The notes under the pieces: model-generated
The model's input: only the letters and a program-made list of their open reading frames with translations
The model's database searches: none
What the model was told of the DNA's origin: nothing
Shown here: piece by piece, positions 24,298 to 33,054 of the stretch
Layout of the letters: every line of letters starts with the position of its first letter
Position numbering within the stretch: position 1 is the first letter of the stretch
Source of the DNA: Butyrivibrio sp.
GTDB taxonomy: Bacteria; Bacillota; Clostridia; Lachnospirales; Lachnospiraceae
Direction of reading: 5' to 3'
DNA: 64,000 nucleotides
Assembly: GCA_016297265.1 (NCBI GenBank)
Contig: JAEDHB010000001.1
Coordinates: 1-64,000, forward strand
Program-made: the position numbers and the translations under genes

Positions 24298-26943
24298 ATG
24301 CAGAAATTGGGCGTAAACGAACTCAGACGAAAATATCTTGAATTTTTTGAAAGTAAGGACCATTTGAGGATGAACAGTTTTTCACTTGTTCCACAGAATG
24401 ATAACAGTCTTTTACTTATAAATGCGGGTATGGCTCCCCTCAAACCATATTTTACGGGACAGGAGATTCCACCGCGCAAAAGGGTGACAACCTGTCAGAA
24501 ATGTATCAGAACAGGGGATATTGACAATGTGGGCAAAACCGCAAGACATCTTACGTTCTTTGAGATGCTGGGCAATTTCTCTTTTGGCGATTATTTTAAG
24601 CATGAAGCTATCAACTGGTCCTGGGAATTTCTCACCAAGGTGGTTGGAATGGAGGAGGACAGGCTTTATCCTTCAATCTATGCGGACGATGATGAAGCTT
24701 TTGAAATCTGGACAAAAGAAGTTGGTGTTCCTGCTGACAGAATAACAAGATTCTATCGTGATGAAAATGGCGATTGTGACAATTTCTGGGAGCATGGTGC
24801 AGGTCCATGCGGACCATGTTCAGAGATTTATTATGACAGGGGCGAAAAATACGGTTGTGGAAAGCCTGACTGCAAAGTTGGCTGCGACTGCGACAGATTC
24901 ATGGAGGTCTGGAACAACGTATTTACCCAGTTTGAAAGTGACGGACATCATAATTATACAGAATTAAAACAGAAAAACATTGATACGGGTATGGGACTTG
25001 AACGACTTGCAGTTGTTGTTCAGGACGTTGATTCCGTATTTGATATTGATACAATGAAGGCAATCAGGGACAGAATCTGTGAGCTTTCCGGTGCGACATA
25101 TCAGACTGATGAGAAAAAAGATATTTCAATCAGACTCATCACGGACCACATCAGGTCGGTTACATTTATGGCTTCTGACGGAATCACTCCATCCAATGAA
25201 GGCAGGGGCTATGTATTCAGAAGACTTTTGCGCAGGGCTGCAAGACACGGAAGAATTCTCGGTATTGACGGCCTTTTCCTTGCAAAGCTTGCACAGACAG
25301 TAATAGATTGCAGCAAAGATGGTTATCCTGAACTGGATGAAAAGAAGGACCTTATCTTAAAGGTGCTCACCACCGAGGAAGAGAATTTTAATAAAACAAT
25401 TGATCAGGGTCTTAAGATCCTTGCAGATATGGAATCAAAGCTTGGTTCCGGAAAAACACTTTCGGGTGAGAATGCATTCAAATTGTATGACACCTACGGA
25501 TTTCCTATTGATCTTACAGTGGAAATTCTCGAAGAAAAGGGATACAGTGTTGACATGGACGGCTTCCAAAAGGCAATGGACAAGCAGAAGGAAACTGCAA
25601 GAAATGCCCGCAAGGAGACCAATTACATGGGTGCGGACGCAACTGTTTATGACAAAATCGACACATCCATCACAAGCGAATTTGTTGGATATGACAATAC
25701 GACATTTGATTCAGTGATTTCTGTTATGACCTCGGTTGATGACCTTGCGGATGAATTGTCCGAAGGCATGGAAGGTACAATCATAGTTGACCAAACTCCT
25801 TTCTATGCCACAATGGGTGGTCAGCAGGGCGATACCGGCATTATTACTGCAGGAACTGCCAAGTTTGATGTTGTTGACACCATCAGGCTTAAAGGCGGAC
25901 GCGTGGGTCATTTTGGCAAGGTTGTCAGCGGCTCCTTCAAGGTTGGAGATAAGGTTTCTCTTTCCGTCAATGAGGAACTTCGTGCTGACACATGTAAGAA
26001 TCATTCCGCAACACATCTTCTGCAGGAGGCATTAAGAATTGTCCTTGGCGGACATGTTGAGCAGGCAGGTTCTCTGGTTACTCCTGACAGACTGAGATTT
26101 GATTTTACACACTTTAATGCAATGACAGCCGAAGAAATCAATAAGGTTGAGACAATTGTCAATGAGAAAATCAGTGAAAATCTTATAGTTGAAACTAAGG
26201 TTCTGCCAATTGAAGAAGCCAAGAAAACGGGAGCGAAGGCCCTTTTTGGTGAAAAATATGGTGAGACCGTCAGAGTTGTATGCATGGATGAATTCTCAAA
26301 GGAATTCTGCGGTGGTACTCATGTTGGCAATACAGGTGTAATCGGTTCGATTAAAATCATATCCGAAACCGGTGTTGCAGCAGGTGTCAGAAGAATTGAG
26401 GCACTTACAGGCAAGGCGGTATTTGATTATTACAAAAATATTGAGCAGCGCTTCAATGAGGTATGTAAGCTTCTCAAAGCAAACAGCAACAATGTTGAGG
26501 ACAAGATAACCCATCTGTATGCGGATATTAAGCTTCTTCAAAGCGAGAATGAGTCATTAAAGAGCAAAGCCGCAAATGAAGCTATGGGAAATGTTTTGGA
26601 CAAGGTTATTGATGTCAATGGAGTAAAATACCTCGGTATTTCAGTTGATGATGTTGAGATGAATGAGCTTAGAAATCTTGGGGATGAGCTCAAAGCAAAG
26701 CTTGGCTCAGGTGTTATTTTTATCGCATCAAAATGTGGCGAAAGGGTCAATCTTATGATTACTGCAACGGATGATGTTGTAAGTAAGGGTGTTCATGCAG
26801 GTAATATTATCAAAACAGTTGCTCCCGTTGTGGGCGGCAAGGGCGGCGGAAGACCGAACATGGCTCAGGCCGGCGGAAATAATGCTGCAATGATTAATGA
26901 GGCAATTGAGGCAGCCGGAAAAACATTGGCTGATCAGTTATAA
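24298..26943 (+). CDS. alaS: Alanyl-tRNA synthetase
   Basis: Class II synthetase charging tRNA-Ala, with an editing domain that hydrolyses mischarged Ser/Gly-tRNA. 881 residues: catalytic core from MQKLGVNELRRKYLEF, motif RVTTCQKCIRTGDIDNVG near 63-80, editing-site HSATHL at about 570, Cys-Gly-Gly-Thr-His zinc ligands (FCGGTH) near 670, and a C-terminal DHHA1 domain ending GGKGGGRPNMAQAGG. Start ATG 24298 with AAGGAGG about 7 bases upstream; an earlier in-frame start would overlap the small gene. Confidence 0.97.
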   Translation: MQKLGVNELRRKYLEFFESKDHLRMNSFSLVPQNDNSLLLINAGMAPLKPYFTGQEIPPRKRVTTCQKCIRTGDIDNVGKTARHLTFFEMLGNFSFGDYFKHEAINWSWEFLTKVVGMEEDRLYPSIYADDDEAFEIWTKEVGVPADRITRFYRDENGDCDNFWEHGAGPCGPCSEIYYDRGEKYGCGKPDCKVGCDCDRFMEVWNNVFTQFESDGHHNYTELKQKNIDTGMGLERLAVVVQDVDSVFDIDTMKAIRDRICELSGATYQTDEKKDISIRLITDHIRSVTFMASDGITPSNEGRGYVFRRLLRRAARHGRILGIDGLFLAKLAQTVIDCSKDGYPELDEKKDLILKVLTTEEENFNKTIDQGLKILADMESKLGSGKTLSGENAFKLYDTYGFPIDLTVEILEEKGYSVDMDGFQKAMDKQKETARNARKETNYMGADATVYDKIDTSITSEFVGYDNTTFDSVISVMTSVDDLADELSEGMEGTIIVDQTPFYATMGGQQGDTGIITAGTAKFDVVDTIRLKGGRVGHFGKVVSGSFKVGDKVSLSVNEELRADTCKNHSATHLLQEALRIVLGGHVEQAGSLVTPDRLRFDFTHFNAMTAEEINKVETIVNEKISENLIVETKVLPIEEAKKTGAKALFGEKYGETVRVVCMDEFSKEFCGGTHVGNTGVIGSIKIISETGVAAGVRRIEALTGKAVFDYYKNIEQRFNEVCKLLKANSNNVEDKITHLYADIKLLQSENESLKSKAANEAMGNVLDKVIDVNGVKYLGISVDDVEMNELRNLGDELKAKLGSGVIFIASKCGERVNLMITATDDVVSKGVHAGNIIKTVAPVVGGKGGGRPNMAQAGGNNAAMINEAIEAAGKTLADQL

Positions 26944-26965
26944 TTTTTTTAAGAAAGGGATATTT

Positions 26966-27193
26966 ATGGAAGAATTAATTGAAATTTTGGAAGAAATCCA
27001 ACCGGGAGTAGACTACACAACATGTAAAACACTTATCGATGATCATATTCTTGATTCATTCGGAATTCTGTCACTCGTATCCGAGATTGAGGATGCTTTT
27101 GATATTGAAGTCGCTCCTGCAGAATTGGTAGCTGAGAACTTTAATTCAGCAGAAAGCCTTTGGGCAATGATTACACGCTTGAGAGAGGAATAA
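26966..27193 (+). CDS. Acyl carrier protein-like protein (DltC-like)
   Basis: 75 residues, acidic, four-helix carrier fold. Ser31 in DHILDSFGIL is the expected 4'-phosphopantetheine site, in a context more like DltC (D-alanyl carrier) than the fatty-acid ACP DSLD motif. AAGGGA lies about 7 bases before ATG 26966; the frame is open further upstream only because it overlaps alaS. 22 bases after alaS and 3 bases before the MBOAT gene. Likely hands an activated acyl or aminoacyl group to the MBOAT protein; the group is unknown. Confidence 0.82.
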   Translation: MEELIEILEEIQPGVDYTTCKTLIDDHILDSFGILSLVSEIEDAFDIEVAPAELVAENFNSAESLWAMITRLREE

Positions 27194-27196
27194 TCT

Positions 27197-28747
27197 ATGT
27201 CATACAACTTTTTGGCATATTTTGCTCTTTTCCTGCCAATAGTTATACTCATCTATCAGGTAGTACCGCAAAAATTCAGATTTGTGGTACTACTTATTGC
27301 TGATTACGCTTTTTTTATTTTAATCAGCAGATTTTTAATAGTATATCTGTTGTTTGCAACGGTCCTGACCTTCCTGTTCGGACTCTGGATTGAGAAAATA
27401 TCGCTGATGGAAGATTTGTCTTCCAAGGAGAAAACCAAGAAAAAAAGAAAAGTACTTGCTTTAGGTATTATCATTAATATTTTGATTATACTTGTTTTGA
27501 AATATACAAATTTCTTTGGCGGAGCTGTTGTTGATTTTATTCGCATTTTTAATAAAAATGTTGAATTCAGACCTATCAGATTTCTCGTTCCTATCGGTAT
27601 TTCGTTTTATACTTTACAGATTATTTCGTATCTTACCGATGTGTACAGGGGAACTCAGAAGGCGGAACACAAAATCGTTAAAATTGCATTGTATCTCAGC
27701 TTTTTTCCACAGATTATGGAGGGACCAATTGCAAGATACCACGAAACGGCAGACGCTTTATTTGAGGGAAAACCTATTCAGTTCAACAACCTGAAATTCG
27801 GTTATCAGCGAATTATATGGGGTTTGTTTAAAAAGATAGTTATTGCGGACAGAATTTTTCCGGCTGTAAAGTATATTTACAGGGATTATTATATGCTTGA
27901 CGGTTCCATTGTATTCTTTGGCGCCGTAGTATATACATGCCAGCTGTATATGGAATTTTCCGGTGCAATGGATATTATTATGGGTTCGGGCGAGATTTTC
28001 GGTATCAATCTGCCGGAGAACTTCCGACAGCCGTTTTTTGCAAGAACCGCCGGTGATTTCTGGAGAAGATGGCATATTACGCTGGGAACATTTTTTAAGG
28101 ATTACATATTTTATCCGGTTTCCCTGGCAAAGCCTGTCAAGAAAGCAGCTAAAAAAATCAAAGAGAAGTGCGGTAAGACTGTCGGCAAATTTGTGGCACC
28201 GACGGTTGCGCTTTTCTGCGTATGGGTATGTAACGGTCTCTGGCATGGTGCCAACTGGACCTTCCTATTCTACGGAATGTACTATTTTGTGATTATTTTT
28301 ATTGAAAATATCACGGAGAACCCTATTAAAAAGCTTAATGAGAAATTACATATCAAGACCACAAACTGGCTTTACAGAGGGCTTAGAACAGTCAAGATTT
28401 TTGTGATTATCGTCATCGGCGAGATGTTTTATCGCGCGGACACGCTAAAGCAGGGTTTCCAAATGTTCGGTCGTATTTTCAGCGATTTTCACATAACACA
28501 ATTGTTCAGAAAATTTGGCACACTGCGAGTGGATTGGCTTGATATTTTTATTGCCGTGCTGGGAATTATTGCAGTTACTGTTATTGGTGTATTATGCGAG
28601 AAAAATATTAAGGTACGCGAAAAAATCGATGGCTGGAAACTGCCTCTTCGCTGGGCTTTGTGGCTTGGACTTATTATGTTTATTGTAATTTTCGGTGCTT
28701 ATGGCAGTGGATATGCTGCTGTGGACCTTATTTATGCAGGATATTAG
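27197..28747 (+). CDS. MBOAT-family O-acyltransferase (DltB/AlgI-like)
   Basis: 516-residue polytopic membrane protein with about 10-12 hydrophobic segments. The MBOAT signature is seen: QIMEGPIARY (about 174-183), FWRRWHITLGTFFKDYIFYP (about 288-307), and the invariant histidine His350 in NGLWHGANW. DltB and AlgI relatives move acyl groups from a cytoplasmic donor to extracellular polymers such as teichoic acid or polysaccharide. The adjacent carrier and SGNH protein make such an export-acylation role likely; the substrate is not known. Confidence 0.9.
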   Translation: MSYNFLAYFALFLPIVILIYQVVPQKFRFVVLLIADYAFFILISRFLIVYLLFATVLTFLFGLWIEKISLMEDLSSKEKTKKKRKVLALGIIINILIILVLKYTNFFGGAVVDFIRIFNKNVEFRPIRFLVPIGISFYTLQIISYLTDVYRGTQKAEHKIVKIALYLSFFPQIMEGPIARYHETADALFEGKPIQFNNLKFGYQRIIWGLFKKIVIADRIFPAVKYIYRDYYMLDGSIVFFGAVVYTCQLYMEFSGAMDIIMGSGEIFGINLPENFRQPFFARTAGDFWRRWHITLGTFFKDYIFYPVSLAKPVKKAAKKIKEKCGKTVGKFVAPTVALFCVWVCNGLWHGANWTFLFYGMYYFVIIFIENITENPIKKLNEKLHIKTTNWLYRGLRTVKIFVIIVIGEMFYRADTLKQGFQMFGRIFSDFHITQLFRKFGTLRVDWLDIFIAVLGIIAVTVIGVLCEKNIKVREKIDGWKLPLRWALWLGLIMFIVIFGAYGSGYAAVDLIYAGY

Positions 28748-28760
28748 GAAGGGGAAGAAT

Positions 28761-29732
28761 ATGACTAAGAAAAAAATTTTAGGCTCAATAGGTTTCCTTC
28801 TGATTCTTGCTGCATTACTGCTTGGCAGTTCCTTTTTGCTCAAATCGGACAAGGATATAGATAATGTTGTTGCATTTGAGAGAAAGCAGAATGATTTGAA
28901 TAAGGAAAAAGAGAATAGCATTGATGTTGTATTTTTGGGTGACAGTGAAAGCTATTCTGCGTTCATTCCACTCAAAATGTGGAATGATGAAGGCTTCACA
29001 TCTTATATCTGCGGTACTTCATTACAGCGTTTGTGTGACAGCTATGCATTGATTCAGGAGGTATATTCAAGACAGAAGCCGGGAGTAGTTGTAATTGAAA
29101 CCAATTGTCTTTTCAGAACGGCAAGTTCTCAGAAGGAAGAAAGCAGCAATGTGGACAGGCTTTATGCTAAAATATTTCCGATATTAAAATATCATACCCG
29201 CTGGAAAGCATATTTAGACGTGGAAGGCGGCACCGGTAAGGATCATGACAAAGAGCGCAAAATGAAGGGTTTTAAGTACAGAACCGGTATTGAACCATAT
29301 ATGAAAGGCCCTTGGATGCATAATACGAGTGAATCCGAAAAACTCGGAAATCAGGTTGAAGAATACCTGTGCAAAATCAAGGATTATGTTACCTCGAAGG
29401 GAGGAGAACTTCTGCTTGTCAGTGTTCCTTCTCCAACCAACTGGAGTACACAGAAACACAATGCCACCAGTGAATTGGCGGACAGACTTGGGCTTGATTT
29501 TATTGACATGAATCATGATGCCGATGAAATCGGAATAGACTGGAACATTGATACTAAGGATGGCGGCAACCATTTGAATTTTGAAGGTGCATTTAAGCTG
29601 ACCGAATATTTTGAAAAAATACTTGTATCAAAGTATAATCTGCCAAATCATAAAAATGATTCATACTACAGTGATTGGAATGAAGCCTTAAAAAACAGCA
29701 AGATTAATTATGATAAAAATAAAAAAGGGTAA
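28761..29732 (+). CDS. SGNH-type membrane-anchored acyltransferase/hydrolase (DltD/AlgX-like)
   Basis: 323 residues. N-terminal membrane anchor (about 7-27), then an extracellular SGNH domain: block I FLGDSESYS with nucleophile Ser62, and block V DGGNH with Asp267 and His271. AAGGGG before ATG 28761, 13 bases after the MBOAT gene. Partners of MBOAT proteins with this fold transfer or trim acyl groups on the outside of the cell (family knowledge). Not a clear DltD by motif, so I leave the name open. Confidence 0.8.
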   Translation: MTKKKILGSIGFLLILAALLLGSSFLLKSDKDIDNVVAFERKQNDLNKEKENSIDVVFLGDSESYSAFIPLKMWNDEGFTSYICGTSLQRLCDSYALIQEVYSRQKPGVVVIETNCLFRTASSQKEESSNVDRLYAKIFPILKYHTRWKAYLDVEGGTGKDHDKERKMKGFKYRTGIEPYMKGPWMHNTSESEKLGNQVEEYLCKIKDYVTSKGGELLLVSVPSPTNWSTQKHNATSELADRLGLDFIDMNHDADEIGIDWNIDTKDGGNHLNFEGAFKLTEYFEKILVSKYNLPNHKNDSYYSDWNEALKNSKINYDKNKKG

Positions 29733-29755
29733 TTTCGATAAAAAGTAAAAATGTA

Positions 29756-29783
29756 TTGACGAAACAAAAATATATGGTATAAT
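29756..29783 (+). promoter_or_regulatory. Sigma-A promoter of rpsU
   Basis: TTGACG (29756-29761), 16-base spacer, perfect TATAAT (29778-29783) with TGG just before it (extended -10). Predicted start near 29790, exactly at the beginning of the structured leader. Confidence 0.87.
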
Positions 29784-29790
29784 TGTAGTC

Positions 29791-29867
29791 GTGCAAAACT
29801 TAGAACAGTTTGTTTTAAGATCAAATACCCAGACAGTTGTCTTGCACAATCCACAACTGGAGGGAGG
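29791..29867 (+). ncRNA. Structured 5' leader of rpsU, possible autoregulatory element
   Basis: Three helices can be drawn. Outer stem GTGCAA (29791-29796)/TTGCAC (29842-29847); inner 8-bp hairpin CTTAGAAC (29799-29806)/GTTTTAAG (29812-29819) with one G-U pair; and a short AGAC/GTCT hairpin (29831-29842). A competing 7-bp helix CAGTTGT (29834-29840)/ACAACTG (29853-29859) would enclose the TTGCAC arm and abut the Shine-Dalgarno AGGGAGG (29861-29867). The alternatives exclude each other or form a pseudoknot. Regulation by S21 is inference. Confidence 0.55.
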
Positions 29868-29877
29868 TCGAGTAAGA

Positions 29878-30054
29878 ATGTCTAATGTAATCGTTAAAGA
29901 GAACGAATCACTTGATAGTGCATTACGCAGATTCAAGAGAAACTGTGCAAAAGCAGGAATTCAGCAGGAGATTCGTAAGAGAGAACATTATGAGAAGCCT
30001 AGCGTAAGACGCAAAAAGAAATCAGAGGCTGCAAGAAAACGTAAATTTAATTAA
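29878..30054 (+). CDS. rpsU: 30S ribosomal protein S21
   Basis: 58 residues, starts [19 protein letters not shown] and ends in a highly basic tail ([15 protein letters not shown]), the typical bacterial S21. AGGGAGG 11 bases before the ATG. Needed for translation initiation with Shine-Dalgarno-led mRNAs. Own promoter, leader and terminator: a single-gene unit. Confidence 0.96.
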   Translation: MSNVIVKENESLDSALRRFKRNCAKAGIQQEIRKREHYEKPSVRRKKKSEAARKRKFN

Positions 30055-30061
30055 TTTAATT

Positions 30062-30100
30062 GTAAGAGTTGTCCAATGGGCAACTCTTACTTGTTTTTTC
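30062..30100 (+). terminator. Rho-independent terminator after rpsU
   Basis: 13-bp stem 30062-30074/30078-30090 (one G-U pair), 3-base loop AAT, followed by TTGTTTTTTC. Very strong. Confidence 0.92.
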
Positions 30101-30104
30101 GGTC

Positions 30105-30133
30105 ACATATTTTAAACGAAGCACTCATATAAT
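30105..30133 (+). promoter_or_regulatory. Sigma-E-type sporulation promoter of yqfC-yqfD
   Basis: ACATATT (30105-30111), 14-base spacer, CATATAAT (30126-30133): 6 of 7 and 7 of 8 positions of the mother-cell sigma-E consensus with the correct spacing, 20 bases before the yqfC ATG. yqfC-yqfD is a sigma-E operon in B. subtilis. Confidence 0.68.
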
Positions 30134-30153
30134 TGTTAAAAAAGAGTGCAGTT

Positions 30154-30396
30154 ATGTCCCTTATTAATTTCAATGAACTGATTGAGGATTATTCAATTAT
30201 CACCCTGCACGGTTCGTTTGAACTATATATTCAAAATTACATATCCATAACGGAACTTGTTCCCGACCGCATCAGAATAAGGACCGGACGGGAGATTTTG
30301 ACAATTGAAGGAGACGGGCTGGTTGTTGAATATATGGATGAAACAGGCATAAAGGTATTGGGATATATACACAAGCTGGAGTTGACACGATTATGA
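30154..30396 (+). CDS. yqfC: Sporulation protein YqfC (YabP/YqfC family)
   Basis: 80 residues, beta-rich; conserved core FELYIQNYISITELVPDRIRI followed by a second half with GDGLVVEYMD and VLGYIHKLEL. Start ATG 30154 is preferred to the in-frame TTG at 30133 because that codon lies in the promoter -10. GAG upstream is a weak ribosome site. Needed with YqfD at an unknown step in the mother cell. Overlaps yqfD by 4 bases. Confidence 0.88.
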   Translation: MSLINFNELIEDYSIITLHGSFELYIQNYISITELVPDRIRIRTGREILTIEGDGLVVEYMDETGIKVLGYIHKLELTRL

Positions 30397-31559
30397 AAAA
30401 CAGGTTTGCATATATCCGTTTTGAGATAACCGGCAATAAGTACGAAAGATTTATTAATCTGTGCAAAAACAGAAATATAAGCATATATAATATTAAGCTT
30501 GAAGACAATAAGGTTACCGCAGATATGACTGCAAAAGATGTCTTCAAGATTAAGGAGATAATCCGCATGCTCCGGTGCCATTTCAGGATAATATCCAAAA
30601 ACGGGCGCTATTTTACCCTGTTAAAATATAGAAACAGGGCATTTTTTATATTGGGGATAATCATTCTTTTTACAGTAATATATCTCTATGCCATCAGAAT
30701 CTGGCAAATCAATATTGAAGGCAATCTCTATTATTCTGACGAGACAATCAACAGATTTCTTGAAGAAAAGGGTATTAGAAAGGGGATGATCAAATCACAT
30801 ATTTCCTGTGAGACGCTTGAAAAAGCCATCCGTGAGGAATTTGACCGGATTTCTTTTGTCTCTGTTGAACAGAAAAACTGCCGTCTCAATATTGATATAA
30901 GCGAATTAAACAAGGTTGAATATCTTGACAAAACATCCATGAAGGATATTGTAGCTACAAAACCGGGCATAATCAAATCAATATTGACAAGAACCGGCAC
31001 ACCCCTTGTCAAAGCAGGGGATGAGGTGAAGCAGGGTGATATTCTTGTAACTTCAAAAGTGGAATCCATGGATGAATCAATGCAGTTGCATGCAACACAT
31101 TATTTTGAGGCGGACAGTGATATTCTGATTGAGACAATTCAGAAATATGATGAAAAAATACTTCGAAAATACAGCAAAAAAATATACACCGGTCGCAAAA
31201 TGGTCAAGACAAGTACCTCCGTAAGCAGCCTGATATTTGGCTACAGGCTCAACAACAGCAGATTCGAGCATTATGATGTTTTTGTGGAAAAATACGAAAA
31301 ATCGGGCATCATCAATTATATAATCACCTTCAGGGAATATGTATATGAGGATGCATTTTACACGGACGGGGAACTGCGGCAGATGCTTGAGCAAAAACTT
31401 AAGAAATACTCTGAAAAATTAGCAGAAAACTCTGTGCAAATAGTGTCCGATAGTGTTACAATAAAGATTGATGAAAATATGGGAAAAGCCGTTGGAGACA
31501 TTGTCCTTCTGGAAAATGCCACTGCGAAGGTGCCACCGGCAATTGTAAAGGAAAATTAG
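30393..31559 (+). CDS. yqfD: Sporulation protein YqfD
   Basis: 388 residues with an N-terminal soluble domain (1-82), a membrane helix around 86-104 (AFFILGIIILFTVIYLYA), and a large extracytoplasmic/intermembrane part containing a FtsQ/POTRA-like block (IWQINIEGNLYYSDE). YqfD is a mother-cell sporulation protein of unknown mechanism. It starts in the yqfC stop (ATGA) and its own stop immediately precedes phoH. Confidence 0.9.
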   Translation: MKNRFAYIRFEITGNKYERFINLCKNRNISIYNIKLEDNKVTADMTAKDVFKIKEIIRMLRCHFRIISKNGRYFTLLKYRNRAFFILGIIILFTVIYLYAIRIWQINIEGNLYYSDETINRFLEEKGIRKGMIKSHISCETLEKAIREEFDRISFVSVEQKNCRLNIDISELNKVEYLDKTSMKDIVATKPGIIKSILTRTGTPLVKAGDEVKQGDILVTSKVESMDESMQLHATHYFEADSDILIETIQKYDEKILRKYSKKIYTGRKMVKTSTSVSSLIFGYRLNNSRFEHYDVFVEKYEKSGIINYIITFREYVYEDAFYTDGELRQMLEQKLKKYSEKLAENSVQIVSDSVTIKIDENMGKAVGDIVLLENATAKVPPAIVKEN

Positions 31560-32555
31560 ATGGGCGTATTTGAGAGAATAGTTGAAGTACCGGCAGAGCA
31601 CTGCGGAAATATTTTTGGCAGTTGCGATGCATATATCAAAAAAATAGAAAAGACCTTGAGAGTTACCATCGTCATGAGGGATTCCCTGATGAAAATAATT
31701 GGCGGCGAGGTTAACTGCAAACAGGCGGAGGATGTAATAAGGGAATTAATCAAGCTTTCGGAGCGCGGCAATACAATTACCGAGCAGAATGTAGATTACG
31801 GTATTGCTCTTGCAATGGAAAACAATGCGGGAGCAATTACGGAAATTGACGAAGACATCATCACCCGGACTATTCAGGGCAAACCGGTTAAACCAAAGAC
31901 ACTCGGTCAGAAAAACTACATTGACCAGATTCGTAAAAAGACCATTGTGTTCGGTCTGGGACCGGCCGGCACGGGTAAAACATATCTGGCAATGGCAATG
32001 GCAATACAGGCATTTAAGAACAATGAGGTGAGCCGTATTATTTTGACAAGACCGGCAATTGAAGCAGGGGAAAAACTTGGTTTCCTCCCGGGGGATTTGC
32101 AAAGCAAAATCGACCCGTATTTGAGGCCTCTTTATGACGCATTGTATCAGATGATGGGTGCGGACTCTTTTGCACATAATGCAGAAAAAGGACTGATTGA
32201 GGTTGCCCCATTGGCATATATGCGAGGCAGAACCCTTGACAATGCCTATATCATTCTGGATGAAGCGCAGAATACAACCCCTGCACAGATGAAAATGTTC
32301 CTGACAAGAATCGGGTTTGGCTCAAAGGTAATTATCACCGGGGACCTTACCCAGAAGGATTTGCCGAAAGATACCAAATCAGGACTTGACATTGCACTCA
32401 AGGTTCTTGAAAAAATAGACGACATCGGGTTTGTACACTTATCCAACAAAGATGTTGTAAGACATGCTCTGGTACAGAAGATTGTCAAGGCTTATGACGA
32501 ATATGAGAACCGTACAACCAGAAAGAATTCGGGCACAAGGAGACAGGATAAATGA
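31560..32555 (+). CDS. phoH: PhoH-like ATPase (YbeZ family)
   Basis: 331 residues. N-terminal KH-like region, then a PhoH domain with P-loop GPAGTGKT (134-141), Walker B ILDEAQNTTP and the ITGDLTQ/DLP motif near 260. Acts with YbeY in rRNA maturation or RNA quality control (family knowledge). Zero-base gap from yqfD; overlaps ybeY by 4 bases. Operon order yqfC-yqfD-phoH-ybeY is the common Firmicute one. Confidence 0.94.
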   Translation: MGVFERIVEVPAEHCGNIFGSCDAYIKKIEKTLRVTIVMRDSLMKIIGGEVNCKQAEDVIRELIKLSERGNTITEQNVDYGIALAMENNAGAITEIDEDIITRTIQGKPVKPKTLGQKNYIDQIRKKTIVFGLGPAGTGKTYLAMAMAIQAFKNNEVSRIILTRPAIEAGEKLGFLPGDLQSKIDPYLRPLYDALYQMMGADSFAHNAEKGLIEVAPLAYMRGRTLDNAYIILDEAQNTTPAQMKMFLTRIGFGSKVIITGDLTQKDLPKDTKSGLDIALKVLEKIDDIGFVHLSNKDVVRHALVQKIVKAYDEYENRTTRKNSGTRRQDK

Positions 32556-33046
32556 CGATTGATTTTACTGCGGAATACGATTTAAATCTTGATATTGATT
32601 ATCAGCAGATTGCGGACAAGGTCATAAACGGAGCCTTGGACTACGAAAAATTCCCGTATGAGTGTTATGTGAGCCTGACCCTTGTCGACAATGCTTCGAT
32701 TCATTCCATCAATAGGGAATTTCGTGAGACGGACAGGGCTACGGACGTGCTGAGTTTTCCCATGGTTGACTATGATACTGCCGGCGAATATGATTTTCTT
32801 GAAGATAGGGAGGACTGCTTTGACCCCGAGAGTGGCGAGCTGGTTCTGGGGGATATAGTTGTATCCCTTGACAAGGTGAAGGAACAGGCCGAAGCCTATG
32901 GTCATTCATATCTGCGTGAATATGCGTTTTTGATTGCACACAGCATGCTGCATCTCATGGGATATGACCATATGGAAGCTGAAGAAGCTGTGATAATGGA
33001 AAAAAAACAGGCCGAGATTCTTGCCGGACTTGGCATTAACAGGTAG
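32552..33046 (+). CDS. ybeY: Endoribonuclease YbeY (16S rRNA maturation)
   Basis: 164 residues; zinc triad His130, His134, His140 in HSMLHLMGYDH and the earlier Arg-rich TDRATDVLSFP motif (60-70). Single-strand endoribonuclease involved in 3' end processing of 16S rRNA and late 70S quality control. An acidic insert (about 80-95) is within normal variation. No diacylglycerol kinase gene follows, though it often does in this order; cdd is next. Confidence 0.95.
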   Translation: MTIDFTAEYDLNLDIDYQQIADKVINGALDYEKFPYECYVSLTLVDNASIHSINREFRETDRATDVLSFPMVDYDTAGEYDFLEDREDCFDPESGELVLGDIVVSLDKVKEQAEAYGHSYLREYAFLIAHSMLHLMGYDHMEAEEAVIMEKKQAEILAGLGINR

Positions 33047-33054
33047 GTGAAAAA

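Noticed and set aside
28761..29732. Naming the SGNH gene dltD
   Set aside because: Fold and position fit, but I cannot see DltD-specific motifs and no dltA is present.
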